DNA of 6,626 bases from Lentisphaerota bacterium (GTDB taxonomy: Bacteria > Verrucomicrobiota > Lentisphaeria > Oligosphaerales > Oligosphaeraceae), in contig JAAZIY010000046.1 in assembly GCA_012800625.1 (NCBI GenBank), forward strand, positions 1 through 6,626. The letters are read 5' to 3'. Below the pieces are notes generated by a model. The model ran no database searches and was not told the origin of the DNA. It worked only from the letters and a program-made list of their open reading frames with translations. Below are positions 1 through 5,713 of this stretch, one piece after another; position 1 is the first letter of the stretch, and every line of letters begins with the position of its first letter. A program made the translations under genes and the position numbers.

Positions 1-959
1 TGTTTGTCACTGAACAGTTTAAATGAGAGGGCTGTCAGAGGCTGTTCGTCGCTGGTCTTACGTGTTAGCGGCTCACCTTGCGGGTCTTTGCCTTCGATGC
101 AACTGGTTTCCGCCGGCGAAGGCAGATAGTCGATGACCGCATTCAGCAAGCGGCGCACGCCCTTGTTACGGAAGGCGCTGCCGCAGAGTACTGGGCAGAT
201 GTGCTCGCCTACGGTGGCGGCGCGTAGCGCAGCAATTACCTCTTCCTGGCTGAACTCCTCGCCGGCGCAGTATTTTTCGAACAATTCCTCGTCAAGCTCG
301 GCCACGTTTTCAAGCATGTTGTGGCGCCATTTCTGGGCATATTCTAGATATTCGGGGCTGATATCCTCCTCCACCGGGTAGGTCCCCTTGGGGTCTTCGA
401 CATAGCGCACCTGGCAGAACTTGATCAGGTCTATGATGCCCTTGAAGTCCGGCCCCTGTTCGATGGGAATGGCGATGGGCACGGCATTGGCGCCCAGAAC
501 CGAGCGTATCTCGCCGAGCACGCGGAAAAAATCCGCCCCGGTGCGGTCCATCTTGTTGACAAAGCAGATGCGCGGCACCTTGTATTTGCCGGCTTGGCGC
601 CAGACCGTCTCGGACTGCGGCTCGACTCCGCCCACCGCGCAGAACAGGCCGATGGCGCCGTCCAGGATGCGCAGGCTGCGTTCCACCTCGACGGTGAAAT
701 CGACGTGTCCGGGGGTGTCGATGACGTTGATCTGGTGCTCGCGCCAGACACAGGTGGTGGCCGCGCTGCTAATGGTGATGCCGCGTTCCTGCTCCTGCAC
801 CATAAAGTCCATAGTGGCCTGCCCGTCATGGGTCTCGCCGAGTTTATGCGTGCGCCCGGTATAGTACAGTATGCGCTCGGTGCAGGTAGTCTTGCCGGCG
901 TCAATATGCGCCATAATACCTATGTTTCTAACTTTGTCTAAAGGGAATTTGCGTTGCAT
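1..959 (-). CDS. fusA: Elongation factor G, N-terminal 319 residues (3' end outside window)
   Basis: This is the GTPase that drives ribosomal translocation, and with RRF recycles ribosomes, in the cytoplasm. The start ATG at 959-957 gives MQRKFPLDKVRNIGIMAHID. The G motifs are all present: P-loop AHIDAGKTT at residues 17-25, switch-I RGITI at 59-63, DTPGH at 81-85, NKMD at 135-138 and GSAF at 260-263. The G' insert and the start of domain II follow, and the frame runs off the window edge at residue 319. The text (GIMAHIDAGKTT, MVQEQERGITI, VPRICFVNKMDR) resembles the spirochaete/planctomycete/deltaproteobacterial EF-G type more than the E. coli type; that is memory-based. The Shine-Dalgarno is weak (AAGAGA about 10 nt upstream). 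The gene lies 89 bp after the CNNM gene pair, with no ribosomal protein genes next to it here, so it is not in the usual str operon arrangement on this side. Identity is very secure; whether it is the main or an accessory EF-G is not. Confidence 0.97.
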   Translation of the reverse strand, partial: MQRKFPLDKVRNIGIMAHIDAGKTTCTERILYYTGRTHKLGETHDGQATMDFMVQEQERGITISSAATTCVWREHQINVIDTPGHVDFTVEVERSLRILDGAIGLFCAVGGVEPQSETVWRQAGKYKVPRICFVNKMDRTGADFFRVLGEIRSVLGANAVPIAIPIEQGPDFKGIIDLIKFCQVRYVEDPKGTYPVEEDISPEYLEYAQKWRHNMLENVAELDEELFEKYCAGEEFSQEEVIAALRAATVGEHICPVLCGSAFRNKGVRRLLNAVIDYLPSPAETSCIEGKDPQGEPLTRKTSDEQPLTALSFKLFSDK

Positions 960-975
960 TGCTATAAGTCTCTTG

Positions 976-1014
976 GTTAAATAGACCCGTCCAAAAAGTC
1001 AATTGGACACTAGG
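976..1014 (+). repeat. Intergenic TTGGACAC-type element, copy A (short)
   Basis: This copy lies between the CNNM gene and fusA. It has GTCCAA (989-994) and TTGGAC (1003-1008) as inverted arms around 8 nt, then ACTAGG. The right side reads AATTGGACACTA, as in the copy at 3955. The left side (TAAATAGACCCGTCCAAAA) resembles the left side of the copy at 3914. It falls in the fusA leader on the minus strand. Confidence 0.5.
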
Positions 1015-1048
1015 TTTTTAGGTTTTTACTTGGCTTGCTGCGTATTTC

Positions 1049-2458
1049 TTATATTGTCCGGTCTTGCGCGTCCAGCACTGCTTTATCCTTGTTTTTATTT
1101 TTCCTCGGCAACATTGCTGTGCCCCGGTCTTTATGTCGATGGCTTTGAAAGCGGAGTCTGCTGACTCGTCGCCCTTTGACTTGCAGCACGGTAACCATGA
1201 AGTTGGCGAAGCTGAAGTGCTCTCCCTCCTTGGGGATGCGTCCAGCCAGCTTGAGCAAGAGGCCGGCGGCGGTTTCAAAGCCCTCTTTTTCGATGCGCAG
1301 GCCCAGGTGCTTTTCCAGCTCCCTGAGTTCCAGTCTGCCGTCGCACTCGAAGCAATTGGGGTCTATGCGTCTGAACTGCTTGTCTTCTTCTTCGCGCTCG
1401 TCGCGTATGCTTCCCACCACTTGTTCGGCCAGGTCGCCTATGGTCAGCAGCCCTATCACGCCGCCATACTCGTCCACCACGATAGTCATCGGGTTTTCCT
1501 GCTCCCGAAGTGCAAAAAGCAGTTCGCTCACCGCCATGGTTTCCGGCACGCAAAGCAGGTTGCGCTCGATATAGGCTGCGATAGGCAGCTGCTGCAGCTG
1601 CGGTTCGGACAGCCCCAGTTTTTCCACCGCCGCCAGCACTCGTCTGAGCGAGACCAGGCCGATAATGTTATCTATGCGTTTGTCGTAGACCGGCAGGCGG
1701 GTGAAGCCGCTTTCGGCGGTCAGGCGTTCAAGTTCGGCAAAACTGGCGTTGTATGGCAGCGAGCGTATTTCCACCAGGGGCACCATGATGCTATCTATGC
1801 TCCTTTCGTGCATCTCCAGGGTCATTTGCAGCATCTCGCCCACTTCTCCGGCCACCAGACCCTGCTCTGCCGCCAAGGCGGTGATGGTTTTCAAGTCTTC
1901 TCGGGTGATCAAAGACTCCGGACGCGACAGCTGCCGTCCCCTGAAAAAGAAGGCGGTCAGGCGTATGGCAAGCGCACTGAGGCTGCCGGTCAGAGGCTGC
2001 AAAACCTTGCTGATGAATTGCATGGGCGCAGCCATGCGCAAGGCGAAAAAATCGGCATGATTGCGCACTATGGCCTTGGGCAGGATCTCGCAGAAGAGCA
2101 GCAGCAGCGGAGTAAGCAGGAGAGTAGTGAGCAGCTCTATGCCCAGCCCCAGGCCTTCAGGCGCCAAAATCAGCCTGGCCAAGGCGGGGCGGCTAAGCAA
2201 AAACTGCAAGAGAAAGACCTGCGCCAGCGTCACCAGGCTGACGTTGGCCAGGTTGCTGCCCACTAAAACCGTGCCCAAAAAGCGCTCGCTCTGTTCGAAA
2301 AACCGGCATATCCGGCCTGCCGCGGCATTGCCTTTCTCGGCCAGCCCGCGCAAGTAGATGCGGCTGGCGGAGGTGAAAGCCATCTCGCTGGCGCTAAAAA
2401 ACGCGACAAGCGCCATGCCCAGCAAGACCAGCAGTATTTGTAGAAGCGGGCCTAACAT
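1049..2458 (-). CDS. CNNM/CBS/CorC-HlyC domain membrane protein (second gene of pair)
   Basis: This 469-residue protein belongs to the CNNM/CorC/TlyC ('hemolysin C') family of inner-membrane proteins linked to Mg2+/Co2+ transport and resistance. The CNNM membrane domain covers about residues 5-175, with hydrophobic helices near 5-22, 62-90, 105-127 and 145-172. It carries the family motifs SASEMAFTSASR (22-33) and CEILPKAIVRN (123-133). The CBS pair follows, from IMVPLVEI (224-231) to IVVDEYGGVIGLLTIGDLAEQVVG (326-349). A CorC_HlyC domain lies at about 364-437 and ends in a basic tail. In CBS1 the usual MVPR arginine is a leucine. The start at 2458 is chosen because an AGGAGGAG ribosome site sits 8 nt upstream and the membrane domain begins at once. 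The open frame upstream to 2707 lies inside the previous gene and reads as non-protein-like. It overlaps the upstream paralogue by 7 bp (ATGTTAG). The transported ion cannot be told from sequence. Confidence 0.95.
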   Translation of the reverse strand: MLGPLLQILLVLLGMALVAFFSASEMAFTSASRIYLRGLAEKGNAAAGRICRFFEQSERFLGTVLVGSNLANVSLVTLAQVFLLQFLLSRPALARLILAPEGLGLGIELLTTLLLTPLLLLFCEILPKAIVRNHADFFALRMAAPMQFISKVLQPLTGSLSALAIRLTAFFFRGRQLSRPESLITREDLKTITALAAEQGLVAGEVGEMLQMTLEMHERSIDSIMVPLVEIRSLPYNASFAELERLTAESGFTRLPVYDKRIDNIIGLVSLRRVLAAVEKLGLSEPQLQQLPIAAYIERNLLCVPETMAVSELLFALREQENPMTIVVDEYGGVIGLLTIGDLAEQVVGSIRDEREEEDKQFRRIDPNCFECDGRLELRELEKHLGLRIEKEGFETAAGLLLKLAGRIPKEGEHFSFANFMVTVLQVKGRRVSRLRFQSHRHKDRGTAMLPRKNKNKDKAVLDAQDRTI

Positions 2459-3900
2459 GAAGACTGCTCCTCCTGTTTGTCCTGCTCCGAGTCGGGAAGC
2501 TCCAGCCTGACTTTGCCCACTCGGTTGCCGGCCATCTGCAAAACCTGCAGTTGCAGCTTGCCGTAATGCAAGCGCTCGCCTTTGTGTGGCACACGCCCCA
2601 GCAGCTCCATCACCAGGCCGCCCAGGCTGTCCGCCTCGGAATCGAATCGCAAGTCCAGCTGCGCGCCTATCAGCCGCAGCCGGGCACGCCCGTCGGCCAC
2701 ATAGCAATTTTTCTCCGGCAGTTTTTTGAGCAGGTCACGCTGTCCGCTGTTGCCGTGCCGTCCGATGATCTCCTCGAGGATAGCGCTAATGGTTACTATG
2801 CCCAGTGTGCCGCCGTACTCCCCGACCACGATGGTGAAGCGCTTACTTTGGCGGCGCATATCGGCAAGCAGCTGCTCGATGCGAACGCTGGGGGGCACAA
2901 ACGAGACCGCATACACCGGCAGGCCGGCCTGGCTTTGCGCCGCGCTCTGCAATTGCTCGCGGTATTCGCTGAGCTGGCGCTGATTTTCAGCGCAATGCAG
3001 CCAAAGCGGATAGTCGGCAAAGGCGATCACCGCCCAGATATCATCCAGGCTTTCATGATAAACCGGCAGGAATTCATAAGGGCTAAAGCGTGCCTTTTGG
3101 AAGGCCTGCTGCAGGCTCATGTTGTCGCTAACGCCCAGTATTTCGGTTCTGGGCACCATGATGTCGCTGGCCTCGATGCTGCCAAAGCGCATGATGCGCT
3201 CGAGCAGCTCTCTCTCATTGCCGCTGCTTACGCCGCCGGCCTCGCTGGCCGCAAAACTGGCTGCCACCTCGTCGGGAGTGAGCATGGACCAGGTCTTGCC
3301 GCTGCTTTGCAAACCAAAAAGCCTCTGCAACAGGTTACTGAGACGCAGAAGCACCCAGAGCAGCGGCGCAATCAGCTTGCCAAAGTAGAGCAGCGGAAAT
3401 GCCGATACCCTGGAAAGCTGCTGCTTGCCTTGTAAAGCCAGGGTCTTGGGTGTAAGCTCGCCAAAAACGATAAGTATAGGCGTCAGCAAGGCGATATTTA
3501 ACAAGATGCCGAAGCCGCCGGCAAAACGCCGCCAGCCGCAGTCCGATAAAAGCAGCCCAAGACGCTCCAGAGCCGGCTGCAAAAAGCGGAAAAACCAGCC
3601 CTGCCCCTCCGCTAAAAAAAGCCGGTTGATGTAGTTGGCACAAAGCGAGGCGAGCAACACATTGACAAACATGTTGCCGACCAGGACTATGGCCAGCAAA
3701 CGCTGAGGATGACGCAAAAGCTCGAAGGCGGCCTGCTCGCCGGCACTGCCCTTTGACAAACGCTTCACCTGCGCACGGCTCAAAGACAGCAGGGCGGTCT
3801 CCGAAGCGGAAAAAAAAGCCGAGAGCAAAAGCAGGCTAAACAGCGCCAGGGTAGAAGGAGTGAACAAGGGCGTGAAGGCGAACTGAAAATAAAGTCGCAT
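2452..3900 (-). CDS. CNNM/CBS/CorC-HlyC domain membrane protein (first gene of pair)
   Basis: This 482-residue protein has the same architecture as its downstream neighbour but is clearly diverged from it. The CNNM membrane domain spans about residues 15-195, with helices near 16-31, 67-88, 128-147 and 166-190. It contains SASETALLSLSR (31-42) and GELTPKTLAL (147-156). CBS1 begins at IMVPRTEILGV (247-257). CBS2 contains IVVGEYGGTLGIVTISAILEEIIG (357-380). The CorC_HlyC domain is at about 398-467, followed by an acidic Gln/Glu-rich tail. The aspartate of the very conserved VDEYGG motif is a glycine here. Family members are inner-membrane proteins associated with Mg/Co efflux or resistance; the 'hemolysin' label is historical. 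The ATG at 3900 has no good Shine-Dalgarno, and no better start is visible before the first helix. It overlaps the next gene by 7 bp and is probably transcribed from a promoter candidate near 4004-4031. Confidence 0.94.
   Translation of the reverse strand: MRLYFQFAFTPLFTPSTLALFSLLLLSAFFSASETALLSLSRAQVKRLSKGSAGEQAAFELLRHPQRLLAIVLVGNMFVNVLLASLCANYINRLFLAEGQGWFFRFLQPALERLGLLLSDCGWRRFAGGFGILLNIALLTPILIVFGELTPKTLALQGKQQLSRVSAFPLLYFGKLIAPLLWVLLRLSNLLQRLFGLQSSGKTWSMLTPDEVAASFAASEAGGVSSGNERELLERIMRFGSIEASDIMVPRTEILGVSDNMSLQQAFQKARFSPYEFLPVYHESLDDIWAVIAFADYPLWLHCAENQRQLSEYREQLQSAAQSQAGLPVYAVSFVPPSVRIEQLLADMRRQSKRFTIVVGEYGGTLGIVTISAILEEIIGRHGNSGQRDLLKKLPEKNCYVADGRARLRLIGAQLDLRFDSEADSLGGLVMELLGRVPHKGERLHYGKLQLQVLQMAGNRVGKVRLELPDSEQDKQEEQSSC
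2467..2474 (-). promoter_or_regulatory. Ribosome binding site inside upstream gene
   Basis: The minus strand reads AGGAGGAG, a near-perfect Shine-Dalgarno, with 8 nt to the ATG at 2458. It lies within the last codons of the upstream CNNM gene. This fixes the start of the second CNNM gene and implies translational coupling. Confidence 0.85.
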
Positions 3901-3913
3901 ATAAAAAGAAAAG

Positions 3914-3985
3914 CGCTAAAATAAACCCCATCCAAAAAAAACAGTCCGGCAGAAAATTGGACACTAAGTCACACCAAGTTTTCTA
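3914..3985 (+). repeat. Intergenic TTGGACAC-type element, copy B
   Basis: This copy lies just upstream of the first CNNM gene. Its left part reads CTAAAATAAACCCCATCC. Its right part, AATTGGACACTAAGTCACAC (3955-3974), is followed by CAAGTTTT. The right part matches the minus strand at 4800-4781 at 18 of 20 positions. CAGTCCGGC at 3942-3950 recurs exactly at 4693-4701. It would be transcribed within the leader of the CNNM genes. Confidence 0.6.
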
Positions 3986-4003
3986 GCTTTTGGGAAGAGG
4001 CTT

Positions 4004-4031
4004 ACTATAATGTCGAAAACTGAAGATTCAA
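4004..4031 (-). promoter_or_regulatory. Sigma70-type promoter candidate for the CNNM gene pair
   Basis: The minus strand has TTGAAT (4031-4026), a 16-nt spacer, then TATAGT (4009-4004): 4/6 and 5/6 matches to the sigma70 consensus. Initiation would fall near 3997, about 97 nt before the ATG at 3900. The leader would contain the TTGGACAC-type repeat element. It is a consensus match only, and a perfect TATAAT also reads on the other strand here without a -35. Confidence 0.42.
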
Positions 4032-4112
4032 TGACAAACACGGACAATTTAACCGCGAACAACAATTTTTACGCCGGCTTTTTTTAAGCTCACTGTTATA
4101 AACGAAGACAGA

Positions 4113-4559
4113 TTACGTGTTACAAGGCTTCTTTTGTGTCAGGGCTTGTTGCTGTGCAAGTTGCTTATACTGCAGCTGAGCAGTGCCAAAGTTGAGCAAC
4201 AGAGCCTGCCTCAGTCCGAAGCCCCGAAGCAGGCTGAGCACCTGGCTCTCCTCGCGCCCGCTGTAGGCGGCCTGTGCCAGGACCTCGACCACTATGGCTC
4301 CATAGCAGATAAAATCGGCGCGGCAATATGGCCGCAGGGGCTGGTCCCGGTAGAGCAGCGAGAACATCTTGTCACGCTCGTAAGGCAAGGAAACCGCTTT
4401 GAACTCCAGCTCCAGAGCCTCCTGGTAAAGCCCTTGCTGATAGCCGCAACCCAAAGCGGCATGCACCAGCACCGCAGCCGCGATAATGGCAGCAAACTCG
4501 GAGTCATACTCCAAATAGCTACTATAACTGACCAGATTGAGACAAGAATGCTTTTCCAT
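4113..4559 (-). CDS. GxxExxY-family protein with degenerate PD-(D/E)XK motifs
   Basis: From ATG 4559 this is a 148-residue protein. It matches the GxxExxY family, small PD-(D/E)XK nuclease-fold proteins of unknown role, across its length: VHAALGCGYQQGLYQEAL (32-49), LPYERDK (58-64), CRADF (79-83), IVVEVLAQ (89-96) and LLNFGTAQLQ (121-130). Two key positions differ from the family. The Glu of the signature Gly-x-x-Glu-x-x-Tyr is Gln42, and the usual Glu-x-Lys pair in the 'VELKA' strand reads Glu92-Val-Leu94, so the lysine is missing. R80, D82 and E92 remain. The protein is probably catalytically inactive (inference). Starts at TTG 4625 or ATG 4598 would add a hydrophobic N-terminus. ATG 4559 is preferred because AGGCGGG lies 5 nt upstream and a promoter candidate would start transcription near 4598. 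The gene stands alone, with intergenic repeats on both sides. Confidence 0.8.
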   Translation of the reverse strand: MEKHSCLNLVSYSSYLEYDSEFAAIIAAAVLVHAALGCGYQQGLYQEALELEFKAVSLPYERDKMFSLLYRDQPLRPYCRADFICYGAIVVEVLAQAAYSGREESQVLSLLRGFGLRQALLLNFGTAQLQYKQLAQQQALTQKKPCNT

Positions 4560-4564
4560 ATAGA

Positions 4565-4571
4565 CCCGCCT
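4565..4571 (-). promoter_or_regulatory. Ribosome binding site supporting start at 4559
   Basis: The minus strand reads AGGCGGG, 5 nt before the ATG at 4559. This favours the 148-residue form of the GxxExxY protein over the longer TTG or ATG starts at 4625 and 4598, which lack such a site. Confidence 0.5.
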
Positions 4572-4604
4572 GGCATGAAAGGCAAGAAGCACTGCCATAC
4601 CAAA

Positions 4605-4632
4605 AAGGTAAACCCTCAAAAGCAATTGTCAA
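4605..4632 (-). promoter_or_regulatory. Promoter candidate for the GxxExxY gene
   Basis: The minus strand has a perfect TTGACA (4632-4627), a 16-nt spacer and TACCTT (4610-4605), which keeps the T, A and final T of the -10 consensus. The start would be near 4598, leaving a leader of about 40 nt before the ATG at 4559. An A-rich tract with 10-bp period lies directly upstream of the -35, where an UP element would sit. Confidence 0.45.
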
Positions 4633-4690
4633 ATACAATCATAAATAATCATAAATAAGCCTAAAGAAGCCTAAAGAAACCTAAAATAGC
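4631..4690 (+). repeat. A-rich tract with 10-bp period
   Basis: About six imperfect 10-bp units follow each other: aaatacaatc, ataaataatc, ataaataagc, ctaaagaagc, ctaaagaaac, ctaaaatagc. Adjacent units differ by one to a few bases. The period equals roughly one helical turn, so the tract may be intrinsically curved. It sits just upstream of the TTGACA at 4632-4627. Confidence 0.65.
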
Positions 4691-4800
4691 ACCAGTCCGG
4701 CCTCGTCCAAAATGCGGACCAGGCAGGATTTTGGACACGAAGACACACAAAGCTACACCAAGACACACCAAGTTTTTTTAGTGTGTCTTGGTGTCCAATT
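4676..4800 (+). repeat. Intergenic TTGGACAC-type element, copy C (longest)
   Basis: This copy fills the gap between the GxxExxY gene and the lmbE stop. It contains GTCCAAAAT (4705-4713) and its exact inverse ATTTTGGAC (4728-4736). A tandem 20-bp duplication follows (4735-4754 and 4755-4774, 17 of 20 identical). A third copy lies in inverse orientation at 4781-4800. Shared blocks with copies A and B are CTAAAATA, CAGTCCGGC and TTGGACACNAAG. Confidence 0.65.
4731..4798 (-). terminator. Long inverted repeat after lmbE, possible terminator or RNA hairpin
   Basis: The arms 4731-4748 and 4781-4798 pair at 17 of 18 positions. Inside them 4755-4768 pairs perfectly with the same right arm (4781-4794) over 14 bp with a 12-nt loop, so two hairpins compete for one arm. 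It starts 12 nt after the lmbE stop in the direction of transcription, as a terminator would. No T-run follows the stem on the minus strand; the run of seven T/A lies in the loop. Transcript-end or processing function is therefore uncertain. Confidence 0.5.
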
Positions 4801-4810
4801 AGCCTTTGGT

Positions 4811-5626
4811 CTATGGCTGCAATAGCTGCCTGAATTCTTCCATGCTGCAATGCGTGCCGTATTCGGAAAACTCGAAGGTCTCGGCATATTTTATTTTTGC
4901 TCCGGCCTCGGCTCCGTAAGTCTCCAGCAATATGGGTCTTGCCAGGTTGGCGGCGGTCTCGAAACGCTCGAACCAACGCAGCAGGAACTGATGTTCCTCC
5001 TCGGCGCTCAGCTTGCTTACATCAAAATCCTTGAAGCCCTGGTTCCAGGCCAGCCACTCGAAGAACTGTGAGCTGTGGCAACGGAACATATTCATTTTTT
5101 CCTCGACTACCGAATCGATCTCCACCGCCGCATCGGCTCTGAAAGGCCGGGGATCAGTGAAATGATCATAGCTATGGGCATACACCGGGGTTTTTTCGGG
5201 TATGGGCGTGTCTTCGCAGTAATGCGGCACCGTGACTATATAGGCAGTGTCCAAAACCAGCTGCGCCGTCGCACGGTGGTCTGGATGATAATCGGATAGC
5301 CGGTGAGTAATCACCAGGTCGGGAGCAAAATTGCGGATGATGCGCAGAACTTTTTCGCGGTTCGCCACGCTAGGCTCCAGACCGCAGTCTATGTCCATGA
5401 CCTCATACTCATACAGGCCGCAGACCTTCGCAGAACACTGCGCCTCCTGCTTGCGACGCTTGGCAGTCTCCAGCCGCGACAAGCTCTGATGACCGGTGTC
5501 CCCATTGGTGACTGAAAGAAATTTGACAATGTGACCCGCCTTGCACAACTTGACGGCGCTGCCGCCAAACATAATGTCGGCGTCATCAGGATGAGCACCA
5601 ATGAAAATAATGCGTTTTGTAGACAT
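4811..5626 (-). CDS. LmbE/PIG-L family Zn-dependent deacetylase
   Basis: This 271-residue cytoplasmic protein is of the LmbE/PIG-L fold, whose members remove acetyl groups from N-acetylglucosamine-type substrates (MshB, BshB, PIG-L and others). The zinc-site motifs are clear. AHPDD at residues 11-15 gives His12 and Asp15 as ligands, with Asp14 the likely general base. HPDH at 114-117 supplies His117. GGSAVKL (21-27), SVTNGDTGH (38-46), RxxExxxA around 51-64 and LVITHRLSDYHPDH (104-117) are all typical. There is no signal peptide. ATG 5626 is followed directly by the first beta strand (RIIFIGAHPDD), with a GA-rich ribosome site (AAAGAAAGAG) about 5 nt upstream. The gene lies 87 bp downstream of the superoxide reductase gene, with a GC-rich hairpin between. 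The substrate cannot be assigned; sugar catabolism or thiol synthesis are both possible. Confidence 0.93.
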   Translation of the reverse strand: MSTKRIIFIGAHPDDADIMFGGSAVKLCKAGHIVKFLSVTNGDTGHQSLSRLETAKRRKQEAQCSAKVCGLYEYEVMDIDCGLEPSVANREKVLRIIRNFAPDLVITHRLSDYHPDHRATAQLVLDTAYIVTVPHYCEDTPIPEKTPVYAHSYDHFTDPRPFRADAAVEIDSVVEEKMNMFRCHSSQFFEWLAWNQGFKDFDVSKLSAEEEHQFLLRWFERFETAANLARPILLETYGAEAGAKIKYAETFEFSEYGTHCSMEEFRQLLQP

Positions 5627-5644
5627 GAAACTCTTTCTTTGAAG

Positions 5645-5671
5645 GGCGGGGCCGGGCGCGCCGACCCCGCC
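5645..5671 (-). promoter_or_regulatory. GC-rich hairpin in the lmbE leader
   Basis: GGCGGGG (5645-5651) pairs perfectly with CCCCGCC (5665-5671). After one mismatch a further 3 bp pair around a 5-nt loop. No T-run follows on the minus strand; the next bases are purine-rich and hold the lmbE ribosome site. It does not look like a standard terminator. It may be an mRNA-stabilising or attenuating structure between the superoxide reductase and lmbE. Confidence 0.6.
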
Positions 5672-5680
5672 TGAAAATCA

Positions 5681-5686
5681 GTTATA
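5681..5686 (-). promoter_or_regulatory. Possible -10 element upstream of lmbE
   Basis: The minus strand reads TATAAC, a 5/6 match to the -10 consensus, in an AT-rich stretch just after the superoxide reductase stop. The matching -35 region is poor. If used, transcription would start near 5674 and the GC-rich hairpin would form the very 5' end of the lmbE mRNA. Confidence 0.25.
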
Positions 5687-5713
5687 CTTAATATGACTAG
5701 GGCAAAGAATGCT

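Noticed and set aside
1064..2266. Long plus-strand open frame of about 400 codons opposite the second CNNM gene
   Set aside because: It reads as a His/Gln-rich, low-information protein with no recognisable domain, exactly antisense to a well-defined CNNM/CBS protein. It is a by-product of codon bias.
2459..2707. Upstream extension of the second CNNM gene by 83 residues
   Set aside because: It lies entirely inside the first CNNM gene in another frame, reads as Arg/Ala/Gly-rich noise, and the AGGAGGAG site clearly places the start at 2458.
2551..3435. Plus-strand open frame of about 290 codons opposite the first CNNM gene
   Set aside because: It is antisense to conserved CBS and CorC_HlyC sequence and has no family features of its own.
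4065..4092. GCCGGC followed by seven T as an intrinsic terminator
   Set aside because: There is no stem of useful length before the T-run on the plus strand, and no gene ends there in that direction.
4560..4625. Longer start of the GxxExxY protein (TTG 4625 or ATG 4598) with a hydrophobic, signal-like N-terminus
   Set aside because: The promoter candidate overlaps this stretch, a ribosome site fits ATG 4559, and family members normally begin shortly before the GxGF-like motif.
4631..4800. CRISPR-like array suggested by the short repeats
   Set aside because: The repeats are 10 or 20 bp long, imperfect and contiguous, without unique spacers of even size, and no cas genes are near.
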